A stretch of 64,000 nucleotides of DNA from Centropus unirufus (GCA_013397695.1 VYZI01000347.1:340222-404221); one strand, 5' to 3'; positions 49,464 through 61,499 are shown, counted from the stretch's first letter. Notes: a model not told the origin generated them from the sequence alone. A program made the numbers and translations.

Positions 49464-51858
49464 TAAAGCTGGGATTTATGTTCAAAATCCCCACAGGGCT
49501 CTTGCAGTGCAGTGGAGAAAAGGTCTGGATGGATCCTCACAAAGCCACAGTGAGCTGAGGATGGATTGACAGGCAGGGAGCTGTGGAGGGAATGGGACAG
49601 GAGCCAAGCAAACTGGCCTTTCTGGCAGCACCGCAGGAGTGAAAGAAGAAGAAACGCTGAAAGCGTTTGAAATGTGAAACTTATATGTGGCATTTTTATT
49701 TTAAATGCTTGCTTTTTTTTTCCCCCTGTCTTTTAGCTGGTGAGAACTTATTCATTAGCAGCTCCCCCCAGTTCCTGTTTTTGAATTCTATTGAGGATGG
49801 TTTAAAGTTCCACACAGAGAATAAAAGAAGAGGCTGCTACAAGCTAAAGCTGCAGTTGCCAATTTAAAGCCTGACCTGGTCTTCCTAAAGGCAAGGAATT
49901 GTCATCCTGACTGTTAGACCAGCTTCACCAAAAAGCCCAGCGTGGAGCCTCAGGAGCCGTGCTGAAACCTGGCAAGCTGGCACAGGCACCAAGCTGGGAT
50001 GTAGGGAACCTCTGGCTTTACTCACGGCCTTTTTTTACCCAGAGAGCAAAAGAGAGAGTGAGAAGAAGAAAGACTCAGGCCCTTCTTTCACATCAGCCTT
50101 GACGCTTGCCTGTGCTTTTTGTTGTATGGTGCATATTATGTACAGTAGTTTTTAGATTTGATTTTGGGTGTTCATCACCCCGGGGTAGTGGGGACAAAGG
50201 CTCAGCTGTAAAGGCAGGGGCTCCCAGGTCTAAATCTCCCCAAAAGAGGGTTAAGAGGGGGCATGGAGAGCTCTAGGTCTGCGCCTTATGTTGATTTTTC
50301 ATGCTTGAAGGGATGATGATTGTGTTGGGGTAAAACTGAGAGCTTTTAAAACCTGGTTCATGTTTTCCAGACAGCACGAGGCACAAGTCTGCTTCTAGAA
50401 TCTGTTAGTTCTGCAAAGAGAGAGCTGAGTGATTGTGTGGAAAAGCACCCTCAGCCTCCCTGGTCCCAAATTTGATGACTTACCATAGCTTACACCTCCT
50501 GAATCTCACCAGGTCTGAGAGAGGTGCTCCAAGTAAGCACGTAGATTTCTGAGTGCTTAGGGACCACACCTTAAAGAAGAAACCTATCTTAGGTAGAGCT
50601 CTTTCTTCCTACATTTTCTGCTTTCCTTTCATTAAGCACCTAAAGATGCATGGGATGTAATATTTTTCTCTTTCTGTCCCCGTGAGGGGCTCTGCTGGAT
50701 GGTACAGAAGCCTCAGTCTGCAGCCATCACAGAAGCTCAGTTCTGCCTGCAGATGGAGTCCCCCCAAAAAGCATTTGACCAAACTATCCGCTACATAGGT
50801 GGAAATTCAGTGTCTGAAAAGACCTTCATCACAGCTGAAATTCACATCTCTCTATGATCTGTAAACTCAAAGACTGCTTACCACGTCACTGGCTAACACT
50901 TCCCAGGCAGAAGACAAGTGATTTTTCTCCTATTGTTGCTCATTTTCTGCTTCAGCCAAAGCCTCCAAGGGGAGCTGCTCCAAGGGACAGGTGTTGCCTC
51001 AGTGACAGAGACCATGTATGCACTTCTTTCATGAATTGGGACTAATGTTGAGTATCAGGTACATGTAACAAAACCATTCTCGGAAAGTTTTGGGACAAAT
51101 CAGTAAAGAGAAGCAGAAGCAGAAAGGACAGTCTTAGCTGTATGTGTCCCAGCTCCAGACAGACGTATCCAAATAAGGATTTCACGTCTTTACATGCACT
51201 GCTGTATTTTACAAACCTAAACTCCAGCTTTTAAAGTCTTGGTGGAAAGGACAGCTGGATGGGGAAGAGCCATGGTGAAGTATTGAGCTGCTCTGTCAAT
51301 ATCCATCCCACATGGGGCATCACCTCCATCCACCCCCTGGAAATACCTCTGTAAGTAGACTGTGCACAATTTATACACATCCATAGGTCCCTCTGAGGGA
51401 CAATGCTTTCTAATTCTGACGTCTCTTGTCAGAACAGGTGGAATTGTTTGTAAATGGCTTCTCTAACTTACAAGGGTGGAGAATAAAGGAGTGACCTGTT
51501 AAATATAACATATTTAGGGCCTCAAAATGCTGTTGTCCAGGTTTCATGCCAAGGCTTATTAAACAAATGAAGCTGTTAGGGGATCAGAGGAATCACTGCA
51601 TAGCGAAGGGTGTGATTTAGTGGTCCACCTGGCGAAGAGCCAGTAATCGGTGCTGGACCAATGTTGTTTAGTGGGAAGTGAATAGTGAGAAGTCTGTGCC
51701 TGCTGAGTATTGGACTTTTCCAAGCACATAAACACCACACAGACAGCAAGAGACACCTGAGGGACCACACTGAATCAAGTGGGCAAAATGTGGCAGATGC
51801 ACTTGGGAGCAGCTCAGTGAACCTGGCTGCCCTCAGGTGCAGTGGATGTGGCTGTCCT
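49464..51858. other. intergenic; one exon-like tail at 49737-49867
   Basis: The stretch is mostly unique. An acceptor-like tract ('ttttttttccccctgtcttttag', ending 49736) precedes an open frame that reads GENLFISSSPQFLFLNSI and ends in a stop at 49867. No protein family is recognised and no matching upstream exon was found. The remainder shows nothing I can support. Confidence 0.25.
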
Positions 51859-52048
51859 AGAATTGTCAGATGGTTTTTGTTTGAAGGGACCTCAAAGTCC
51901 ATCCAATTCCAACTCCCCTGCTATAGTGCCATGGGCAGGGACACCTCCCACTTAATCAGATTGCTCAAAGTCTCATCCAACCTGGCCTTGGATACCTCCA
52001 GGGATGGGACAGCCACCACTTCTCTGGGCAACCTGAGCCAGTGCTGGT
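51859..52048 (-). mobile_element. CR1 LINE 3' end, minus orientation
   Basis: The plus strand reads 'gaagggacctcaaagtccatcc', 'gggcagggacacctccca', 'aacctggccttgg', 'cacttctctgggcaacctg', then stops. A small insertion sits within the 'ctgccatgggcaggg' motif. It is about 190 bp and 5'-truncated. Confidence 0.94.
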
Positions 52049-52730
52049 TCAAAGATGGGCTGTCGATGGGCTCAACGCAGAACTTCACAAATCTGAGACA
52101 CGAGGACAAAAGCTGAATGCGAAAGGGCTAGGCGAGGCTGTGCCCTCCATCATCCCGGTCCATAGCCGCGGGTGCTGAGGCAGGAAGCGCGGGATGGGGG
52201 CAGCACACAGCCAGGAGAAAGAGCTCCTCGCTTGGCTGCTCCTGCTGCAGCGCTGCTGCCACGGTGTGGTGCTGGGGGGATCCGGCGGTTCGGGTTTCTG
52301 TTCCCATTCTGATGAAAATTCTGGTAGAACAAAGCCTGAACACAGAGTTCCAGCTATAAGAACGGTCTGCGTTGATAAAGAAAATTTTTTACTTTGCCTG
52401 GTTTTTGTTTGGTTGGGTTTTTTTAATTGTGCTATTATTTAAAATTTAAATTTGGGCTGTTTTCATTATTTTTACTGCTTTAATGCTACATACATGATAA
52501 AATGTTAAAAAATATTACAAAATTACCATAATTTTTCTATGCTTTAAGAAATATTTTGGTAACTGTGGGGCAATTTCCTTTGGAAAACTGAGTCCATACC
52601 CGTTTTGATATTTTAAGTGCTTTTTTTGAATCAGAATCAAAGTGTGTCTTGCAATATTGCCATCTTTTGTGGAACAGAAACATCAACTTCCAGTCGGTTC
52701 TAGTCATTGTTTCCTTTCCTGTTTTTTCAG

Positions 52731-52829
52731 CCTTGTCTCCCATTCCAGAAGCCTTCCCTGGCTAAAGAAGCTCCCCAGGAGGCAGCTAAGTATTTCTTGG
52801 GTGCCTGTGAGGAAGGAGCTTGGTTCAGT
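52731..52829 (+). other. exon-like segment, 99 nt, unassigned
   Basis: It is preceded by a strong acceptor (T/C tract ending 'cctgttttttcag' at 52730) and followed by GTAAGT at 52830. The length is exactly 33 codons and frame 1 is open throughout, with a plausible soluble product (for example EAAKYFLGACEEGAWFS). No family is recognised. It may belong with two further exon-like segments to the right (53589-53671 and about 54450-54610), which would make a small unknown gene. It may equally be chance. Confidence 0.25.
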
Positions 52830-53588
52830 GTAAGTACAGAACTCCAGTTTGCATCACGGATCTCCTACTGATGAAGTTAAAAGCACCCTTGGAAAGGAGC
52901 AATGTCCCCTGCCTGGTCACTCATTCCCATTCCCAGACACCCTGTCCCCTTGGCTGGCACCGGGACCGGTGTGGCAGCACGATCACCCAGCTCTGCTGGG
53001 GCTCACTCGATGGAGGGCTGGGGTGAGGAGCAGGCAGGCAGCAGCAAGATGGACCCATGTCTCCAGACTGATTATGCCAGTGCCAGGTTACATCAGCTTG
53101 GAGACTTCATGACAATCTCTCTCCATGTGAGACAATAAAGCTTCAGAGCTGGACATCACCTAGAAAGGGGATGACGAGGGCATTTTACTGGCTCAGTTTG
53201 AAACTATAACCTGATGTCCTCTATGATCCTAAAGCCGAGCTCCAGGGGAAGATGGCAGAGGGTGGTTTCTGTGTGTCTCATAGCTTGCACAGCAGTTTGG
53301 GTTTCTCCGCACTATTTTCCCTATTTAACTGTACAAACTGCTTCCAGAGGGATCTTGCCATACTGCCCCTCCCAATCCTTTTCTTCCCATTTTTTCCTCC
53401 CAGAGTTTCTTTTGTGAGTCTGGCAACTCTGTATTAATCATTCCTCCTCCTTGCAGCTCTGCAGGGGAATCTGCCCATCTGATGGCGTGGGTGGCATAGC
53501 TGGCGTTTAGATCACAGTTCGCTCGCTCTGAGTGCTCATCAGATTCACCGCACCCCTTCCCACCAGCAATGAACCTCTGCTTTGCAGG

Positions 53589-53671
53589 AAACCCATGCAA
53601 CACGAGGAGATGCTTTATTAGAGCTGAACTGGGATCCAGTCTGGAAAACTGCTATTGATTTTCCAACTCAG
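53589..53671 (+). other. exon-like segment, unassigned
   Basis: An acceptor 'ctctgctttgcag' ends at 53588, followed by an open frame reading RGDALLELNWDPVWKTAIDF and ending at CAG before GTGGCC, a weak donor. No protein match is recognised. It lies between two other exon-like pieces on the same strand. Confidence 0.2.
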
Positions 53672-54449
53672 GTGGCCTTTGGGAGTTGCCTCAGCATGGC
53701 TTCCGAAGGGCTAGGGACAACTGTGGGTGTCTTTGGAGCTGGATGCTGGCAGCTGCACCTTGCCATCCATATCACCACCTGAGCACAGTGGTGGTGCAAA
53801 ACACGGTGCAACCACTCTGTAGGTGTTGCTGCTATTCTGGCCAGACAAAAGTGGGGTCATGTGGGACGCATTGAACCTGTCAGCTTCATGTGACTGAATC
53901 ACTCAGCTGAGCGGTGGGAAGTATTTCAGTCATTGCATCATCTGCTTCTGACAGTGCTTCCCCTGTAAAAGGGAATAGACCCTTTAAATTTCTATTTAAA
54001 TACTTGTCTTGCTGCCTGCTGCTGCGTGGGCTCCAACTATGTGCAGTTGTACATAGGATTGCATCAGCCCAGGGCTGATGCCCCTCACTGGTGCCCTGAC
54101 CACCAGCCTCTGCAGAGCTGCCAGTGAAACTGTAAAACTTCTCATTCTTAAATACGGGAAAGGTGGTGGCAAATAAACCAGACAATTTACATCTCTGGGG
54201 ACCACAGTTTTGGGATGATGCAGCTCAGGGCTAAGTCCCTCAATGTGAAGGCAAGGAGATACTCTGAGGGAGAGCAGTGAAAACAATTCCACTTTCCCCG
54301 TTCCTCCACAAAACCAGTCACTTACTCTGCATGTACAGGCTGGAGGACAAATTCCAGGGGTTATCACTGCTGTTGTGTGCTTAGGAGATTGGTGGGTGCA
54401 GTTGGCAGTGTAGTCCAAACCCTGAGACCATTGTCTGCCAGGCTTTGCA

Positions 54450-54610
54450 GAGCTGTGTTCAGCAGGGCAGTGGAGGAACTGGGGGTTGGTGTTTCTGCAC
54501 AGAAGCTGGTGGGTTTTTACTCCAAAGAAAGAGGCACAGATCTCCCCGAGGACCGTCAGCAGCAGCTGAGCCAATGGAAGCATTTGGAGTTGGTGTTGAA
54601 AGCCTTATGA
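54450..54610 (+). other. exon-like open frame ending in a stop, unassigned
   Basis: The frame reads with good protein character (AVEELGVGVSAQKLVGFYS, then DLPEDRQQQLSQWKHLELVL) and ends with TGA at 54608-54610. A plus-strand AATAAA follows at 55036-55041. The charged and hydrophobic spacing looks like a real helical domain, but I cannot assign a family, and the acceptor side is weak. It could be the last exon of an unknown plus-strand gene or a decayed copy of one. Confidence 0.25.
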
Positions 54611-55066
54611 GGCATCCTCCTCACAGAGGAAAACCCTCGGCAGGAGAGGAGCTTGCTGACTGCACGTGAACCAGACAGGGAAAGGAAGCTACTGGCACTG
54701 CAGCATTCCCTGTGAACAGCTTTGTCATCAGATGCTGCGAGCTGGACTCAAACCAAGAAGAAGAACATTTCCAAACCCAATTACTGCTCACCCCTGCCAA
54801 GCCCCCTCCTCTGATTCATCACTTGCAGCAGAGCTGTGAAACATGGGTTCACCTCATCCTTTGGGGTCATCCCTGACAGCACAGCCAGTGACTGCGAGCC
54901 CACAAAGGAAAACAGGATCTTCCTCAGACCACATTTTGGGAGGCAATGGCTCAGAGTCAGAATGAAATCACCAAACACCACGATGAGCCAAAACTAATGC
55001 AGTAGGTACTAGTGGGTGGTTTTGATCAACAGGCTAATAAAAGACACATCAAGTTTATACTTCAAG

Positions 55067-55072
55067 TTTATT
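55067..55072 (-). terminator. poly(A) signal candidate on the minus strand
   Basis: On the minus strand AATAAA is followed within 20-45 bases by a GT/T-rich element (TGTGTCTTTT), the layout of a genuine vertebrate poly(A) site. The next known minus-strand gene upstream is the ANKRD9-like gene, whose stop codon is 4.6 kb away. A nearer AATAAA (minus, about 58356-58361) is the alternative. Confidence 0.35.
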
Positions 55073-55999
55073 ACAGTAATATAACCAGCTTAAATGATTT
55101 TCACAGCTAATAAACCTAGTTATATCAGCGCATGTATATATATTTTATTCCCAGCACGTTACAACCTTTGTATCTTTAATCATGCAGTGAGTAATATACA
55201 AACACAACCATATGGAAGATATCTTTTTCCCCCTAAAAAAAGAGAAACCAAAATTACAAAAGTATGGCTTTGTAAGAAAGTTGTATCATACAACAAACAT
55301 TCATTTGGCCTTGGGCAGAGCAACATTCACTTTTAGTGACCAGTAGTTGTTACTGCCATGCTGATGCCATCGGAAGAGGGTAATGCCCATCGACGTTAGC
55401 TGGAAACGGGTACCTATATACACTCAGAGTATGACAATGTTAAAAAATAATGTCAGGGATTAAGTGCCACATCTATTTATGTGCTGAAGTCAGAATTACA
55501 GAGCCTTGAAGAACGCAAGTGTACAATTTCTGTTTTCCTCTAAACCTGCAAACATCAGGAGTGAGGCAATTGACTTAGAAAGCATTATGTCAGGTGCAAA
55601 GGGTGGTAATGAGGTCAGAATCTGGCCTGTCCTGCTAACAGTGCTGCAGGAACCGACAGAAGCATAGCGTTAGGAAATCATGGGTGGGTCCCAGAGAACA
55701 GAAAAGCAAAGATGTAGGTTTAATAGATTTTATTTTAAAAATATGGATTTGAGAATGAGATACGGCTGCTCCCACAAACACTTTGCTGGGTGGTTATTGT
55801 TGCTGGTGAGCAGAAGCCTTGTGGTAGGCATTCAGGGTTAAAACATCCTTTCCAAGAGTGCAGTAGGGATGTCCTTTCCTGTTAGAAGCACAGAGCTCAG
55901 GATGTCAGGATGTCAGGAAAAGACTGCTGCCTTAAGGCAGGGATTGCTGATCTGTACAAGTACTGAGAGAATGTGATGGGTCTAACCAGGAGAGGGCAG

Positions 56000-56070
56000 G
56001 CAGAGACACAGACAGACACGCACACGCCTGGGCCCACACATCTGCACACACGTCTGCACACACACACAAG
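56000..56070. repeat. CA-rich microsatellite, imperfect
   Basis: An imperfect run of CACA and 'ctgcacacac' words, polymorphic in appearance, in sequence that could be 3' UTR of the minus-strand gene to the right. Confidence 0.75.
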
Positions 56071-58099
56071 TGAATGCCGAGTTGGTTGTTGTTTTCACCC
56101 ATGTGATACCCATCGAAATGGGGATCATACCCATTCACCCTACTGAGGTCCTTATGGTGCTGCTCCTCAAAAATAAAAACATGTGACTTGCAGAGCCCCC
56201 CTGCAATCCCAAGGTCAGCCATGACTTTGTCCTTTCCCCTTTCTCTCTTGCTTTTGTTCTTTTCCCAGGTTCACAATAAAGACCTTGTCTGGGCTTACCC
56301 AGTCTGTAAATACACAAAGTGTAAACATCACAGAGCACCACGGCCCCTTTCTGATTAACAAAGTTGCTGCGTGTATTTCATGCAAGCGTGGGGATGTCTC
56401 AAGACTAGGGACTGTCAGGAGATGGGGGTGATATTTTGAGTTTACTTTTGCTGATGACTTGGCTTGGAGAGAACGGAGACAAAGAAACAACACAGGCAGG
56501 GCTGAGGTAGATTTGGCAGTGTCTGGTGTCACATCACTGTATGGAGCGGGAAGAGAAAGGGGATCTCAGACTAACAGGCAGATCACCCCAAGATAAGCAA
56601 ACTAGGTTTAGGGAGAAGATTCCTGCACTCCGGCTGAAAGGTGCCCCATCCCTTACTCCTGTCACTGCAGGTGATGGAATCATCACTGCAATGTTAATGG
56701 CCTTAAACTCTGGCCCAGCAGAACCGCATGTGGTGCTCAGCAGCAGAGGGCCAGCTGGTGCTTGTCCTCTTCTTAAAACCAGGGAGAGGAGGAATAAACA
56801 GGCTGTGGAATGGGGGCAGCTGCCTGTTGCACTCTGAGCCGAGCCCAGCAGAGTTTTTGCGTGTTGGCTAGTGTTGGGCAGCAGCTTTCACCCAGGCTGT
56901 GGTACCAGACCCCAATCTGCCCCAGAGTTTGAGTTTCTTGAGCAGTTGTGGGGAATCTGTCTCTTATCCTCTGTTTGGCCTGGTGGACAGAGGCCACCTC
57001 CCACATGGACGAGTGCATGAATACAAGTTTTGCTGCCTGCCACAAACCCACTCAACAAGCCTGAAGTGCCTGAGCATTGGCCTTGGCCATCATCCATGAC
57101 TCCTACAGTCAATCAGAGATCCCTGCACTATTTTAGGTCCCCTTGTCCCTGTGGGTTGCTCTGGCTCTCTGTACACAGCTCCTGCCTCTTAGAAACTGCT
57201 GCCTCATTAATGCCAAGAGCCCCTCCCTACCTCCTTTGATGTGTGAGTTAAACAGCCCTCCCCTCCCACCTTGCCTTTCTGAAACTCCTCATAGCACCAA
57301 AACTCTCCTGGTTTCGAGCCAGTGCAGTGACAGTTGAAATCCCTTCCCTCCTTCTCTGGGATCCCTGCTCCCAGAGCCTAATTACTATTCTAATAATATC
57401 CATCACCAGCCTCCTCCGCCTCTCGCCCACCGACATCCGGAGGAGATACCGCATTGCTGCTGGGGACCAGCCCAATCTCACTCCTCCGGACTCCAGAGGT
57501 ACCACAGGGGCCGTGCTTGGTGCAGTTGCTCTCATCAGCCTTGAGCAGCGAGTGCCTGCTTTGTCCCCTGCCTCCGGCCCCAGGTTTCTGGGGCTGGGGA
57601 GCCTCCAGGGCTTGACAGCAGCAGCTCAGCCACCGCTTACAATGCAGTTTGCCATGGGCTCTGCTTCCCAAGCCACGACAGAACCTGTCGAGCTGTGGCC
57701 TCTCCCCAAAATCTGTGCCAAACACTGACCCTGAATTTCTCCACTGCCATTCACGTGCTCCCGCATCCCACAAAGAGGAACAGACACAGATGGGGGAAGA
57801 CATGCAGACCCCAAGGGCCTGGGTGGAAGGACACTGCAGCAGCAGGGATGTGGGATTCGAGGAGAAGAGTTAACTCCTTCATGGCCTGCTTCCCACTCAT
57901 AGGCCTGAGCTGACATTTTGTGCACGTCACAGGCAATCCTGCACCTTCACCCAGCGCAGCAGGGGTGACACTGGCACCCAGGTGCTTCCATGGCACATGG
58001 AAAGGGCTGTACAGGAGGATTATCCCTCTGTCTCAAAAAGGGTGTTCCAGCTGGCTGAGCCCATCACACTGCACAGCCCTGCAGGAATTCTTTCCCTGG

Positions 58100-58172
58100 C
58101 ACACAGAAGGTGCCCCATGTGCAGGGAATCCAACTTGGAACACGGGAGGTGCCCTGTGCACAGGGAATTCAA
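58100..58172. repeat. two-copy imperfect tandem repeat, about 39 bp
   Basis: The word 'aggtgcccc/tgtgcagggaat' occurs at about 58108-58130 and again at 58147-58169 with a few changes. It is a short local duplication. Confidence 0.6.
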
Positions 58173-59682
58173 GCGGAAGTCCTGCACTGATGGGAAAAGG
58201 GCACAGCTCCAGCACGGCCACCTTGGCACAGGCAGGGAATTGCCGAGATGAGACACAATCCATTTTTGCACAAAGCAACTGAGCTGGGAATGCACATCCT
58301 TTCTTAGCCAGAGGCTTGGAAAGGGGGTTTGTGCCCCACAGGCCTTGGCTCCAGATTTATTTAAAGAGATGAGTGATTTCTTCCCTCCAGTTCAGTACAG
58401 GTCTGGGAAACCGGCTATGCTGCTCCATCGGGGCAGAGGGGTGTACTTACAAATGGAAGAGATTTCTTGGGTCCAAGATAAGGGATGTCCCCCAAAGCAG
58501 GCTGTGATCCTGCCACTGGTGCTGAGCACAGCCAGGAAAGCAGGACCAGCTCCTTGAATAGCCAGAGCTCTGCCTGGGCAGCTTGGCATGGAATTCTCAG
58601 GAAACAGGACAGCCCCACCTCCACATTCTGCAAACATAGCCTGCCGGTAGTGCACGGAGCACTGCACGGGAGCTGTTTTATTTCCCAGAATCGGGCCCTC
58701 TGGCTGGACCTAGGTGTGGAAATACTATAAAAGATGAGAAGTGACAGCCTTTCACAGCAGAACATCAAACCCCGGCTGAGAACAGTCAACAAATGCAGGT
58801 GGCTCTGAGACACAGGGGGAAATCAACTCGGTGAGCTATGTCTCCCGTGGAAACATGTTTAGCCCAAAAACACAGGTCAAGGAGAAGTAATGCCACTTAT
58901 GGAGCACGGGGCTTCCACTGGCCCTGGTCTGATTTCCTCTTTTTTTTGTTGGACAGCAGGGAAAATGGTTCCTTCCCCATTGCACAGGTCCATAGAAGCA
59001 TCAGGGCAGGGATTGCCTTTAACCCCCTCCTTCCCAGGTAAGAAGGGATGCTTCCTGATAGCTGTCCTGCCCGTCCCCATCCCAGTTTCCTCAGGAATTT
59101 ACAGCCTCTCTCTCTGAACTCTTGCCCTCATGCTCTGACCTGTTCAATAAAATCAGGTGCCCTGCAGAGCTGCTCTTCATCCCCACAGCATCAAATGTGG
59201 GTGTTTTGGGTGTTACAGGATGCTGCTGCATTGTAAGAAAGGAAATCTGGTAGCAGAACCCTGTTGGAATAGGATGTTTTTCCTCCCAGCTCTGGAAGAA
59301 CACTGTCTCCCAGTGACACCGTTTGCAAATCCCAGTAAGCACATCGTTCCTTTTCACCCCGGTGCCTTACACAGGACAGGGTTATCACGTTGAGAATGCA
59401 GATACACAGACCCCAGCGACAGCCAAGAAACCAAACATAACACATCTTGACTACAGTTAACCCTTCACATGCACAACGACATAGTTAAAACAGGGAGGCT
59501 TTTGCCTGTAAAAGTGCCTACAATCAGTTAAAAAAAGACATTTAAAATCTTGTCACAAAACATTGGATTTTCCAGCACTGCCTGGTTGGTGAAGTACTGA
59601 GATCACACCAAAATGCAAAGGGGGAGGCAGGTGACCAGCTCTCCTAAGTTGCCTTTGAAAATCCAAGACCCAGTGAATAAAG

Positions 59683-60573
59683 TCAAGGAAAAGAATTTAC
59701 CACATTTTTTGTCGGTAGCTTTTTGCCATAGGATGGTAAGGGCTTTAGTGCCTGAGGTATGGGGAGTTCCTGGATGCTCTTAGGGAAGTGGGATGGTGGG
59801 AGAGTCTGAAGAATAGTTTGCATAGCTTGCAGGTATAAAGAAGCAGGTGTGTTCCCCACCAGGCTGTTGAACTTGTCTTCCCCCAGCAGAGCTGTCCAGT
59901 GGTCTGGGTGCTCCTGCAGAACTTTCCGCATCTTAAACTGTGGGTTGGGCATGAAGAGCAAGAGGTAGTCGAGGCAGAGCTTCTTGGATGCCACGTTGAC
60001 TTTGGAGTCCCACATCTGCTCCAGGATGACGTCCAGCGGGGTAAGCCCTTTACTGTCCTCTATTCTGGGGGAAGCTCCATTCCCAAGGAGGATGAGGACA
60101 GTCTCTGACCTCAGCAGCTCACAGGCAAGGTGCAGGGGGGTTTTCCCATCTTCCAGGTGAAAGCAGCCAGTCCTGTTGATGTAGGAGTTCAAGCTGGGAA
60201 GCTTGTGTGCAATTTTGATGATCAGCCCTAAGATATCTCTCCTGTCGTATGTGACCGCCATGGCCAGGTGAGGAGCAGAGGATGGGCAGTAGCAGAAGTG
60301 CTCCCCAGGCACCTTGAGAGCCTCCTCTGGAAAATGAGACAGCAGATACTGAGCGTAAGGCAGGTGGTTATGCACCACTGCATAGAGAAGGGCTTCTGAA
60401 GGCGAGTAGGTCCTTAGGCTGGCGTTTTCCTCCCAGTAAAAATACTCCATAGTTCTCATGTCTTCCAGCATCCACACAGGCTTGTGATCTCGCACAGCCT
60501 GGTAGAACATGTAGGATAAGAACTTGCAGTGCCTGCTCTGATCATCCTGCAGGCTGGCCTGGTTGCCAGCCAT
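59683..60573 (-). CDS. ANKRD9-like: ANKRD9-like ankyrin-repeat protein, single coding exon
   Basis: A complete 296-residue frame. The ATG at 60573 has a strong Kozak context (GAGCCATGG) and TGA is at 59683-59685. It matches the ANKRD9 family end to end. Residues 23-39 read FYQAVRDHKPVWMLEDM. An ankyrin unit at 57-82 starts SPSEALLYA, further units lie at about 97-125, 142-172 (DGKTPLHLACELLRSETV) and 173-187 (GLTPLDVIL), and the family-specific C-terminus at 230-279 includes LLGEDKF and HFPKSIQELPIPQALKPL. Human ANKRD9 is about 317 residues and is reported to act as a substrate receptor of a cullin-RING ubiquitin ligase, controlling IMPDH levels among others. The same role here is inference. 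ANKRD9 itself lies elsewhere in vertebrates (human chromosome 14), so beside ALK this is probably a paralogue. The family identity is secure. Confidence 0.93.
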   Translation of the reverse strand: MAGNQASLQDDQSRHCKFLSYMFYQAVRDHKPVWMLEDMRTMEYFYWEENASLRTYSPSEALLYAVVHNHLPYAQYLLSHFPEEALKVPGEHFCYCPSSAPHLAMAVTYDRRDILGLIIKIAHKLPSLNSYINRTGCFHLEDGKTPLHLACELLRSETVLILLGNGASPRIEDSKGLTPLDVILEQMWDSKVNVASKKLCLDYLLLFMPNPQFKMRKVLQEHPDHWTALLGEDKFNSLVGNTPASLYLQAMQTILQTLPPSHFPKSIQELPIPQALKPLPSYGKKLPTKNVVNSFP

Positions 60574-60878
60574 GGCTCAGCAAATAAAGAAGAGCTCCAC
60601 GCAAAATCACTCCAGACTGTAAGATCTGTGCACTTGGAATGCAGATCCTGATGCTGCTGCAACCTTCAGGCTGTCATTGCTGCCGGACTGCACTGGCTCT
60701 AATGCACGGGCTGATCATCTCCACCCATCCATTGTTTTTCCCCACACTGCAGTGGTTTTGTTTAGGTAAGCACAATCCCACAGGCTCTGTTAACCCATGC
60801 CATGCAAGCAGATGGTGAGGGAGCACATCCCGCTCCGCGCGTGGCACAGGTTACTGGAATGCTGTCAGGCTGCCAATG

Positions 60879-60886
60879 ATTTTATA
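60879..60886 (-). promoter_or_regulatory. TATA box candidate for the ANKRD9-like gene
   Basis: On the minus strand TATAAAAT stands 306 bp before the start codon, which would put a start site near 60850 and a leader of about 280 nt. The plus strand has CCAAT at 60873-60877 beside it. There is no CpG island. A TATA-type promoter without an island suggests regulated or tissue-restricted expression. Confidence 0.4.
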
Positions 60887-61499
60887 CACACGCAGTGAGG
60901 GAGAAGACAGGGAGAGACTAAAATTAGCTTGAGAGGTGAGGCGGATTTCTGTCTGCATCTCGTGTCTAACCAGATCAGCCCAGACACTGCAGCAAGTGCA
61001 GCAGAAATATTTGTCTGGGTTTTGTGTGTCACGCACACATGCACAGCTCATTATACAGTGAAATATGGGTAGCAGGGTAAAATGTTCCACAGCTGATAAC
61101 ACACATGGTTACGTGCTTGGGAAATCAAGGGGTTGGCAGTCACATCACTAGGAAGGGGTCCCTATTTTATACATAATGGTACGGCTGGCCACGTAGGAGA
61201 CACTGAAATTACTGGATTGTCTGTAATGCGTTAGTGATGGTTAAGGTCCCAACACTAATCTCTGCAGAGAGAAGCATCAGCTGGGATGTGGGATAACTGC
61301 CCAGAGCCATAAAATCTACTGCTACAAAATCTACTTTGGCAAGGAGAGACCTGAAGACCCTCTCTGTTGCACAGCAGGTACATGAATGAGGTTAGTGACG
61401 AGACCCCGTGGCAGATGGAAGGGTCTGATCTAAGCTCAGATGTGGCTCCAGGACTGGGGTCAGAGCTATCTGCAATGGGGAAGTGGGATTAAGCTGTCA

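Noticed and set aside
53996..54583. 195-codon minus-strand frame with a hydrophobic start
   Set aside because: It overlaps a plus-strand frame of better protein character, its product is rich in Cys/Pro/His without a family pattern, and there is no promoter signal.
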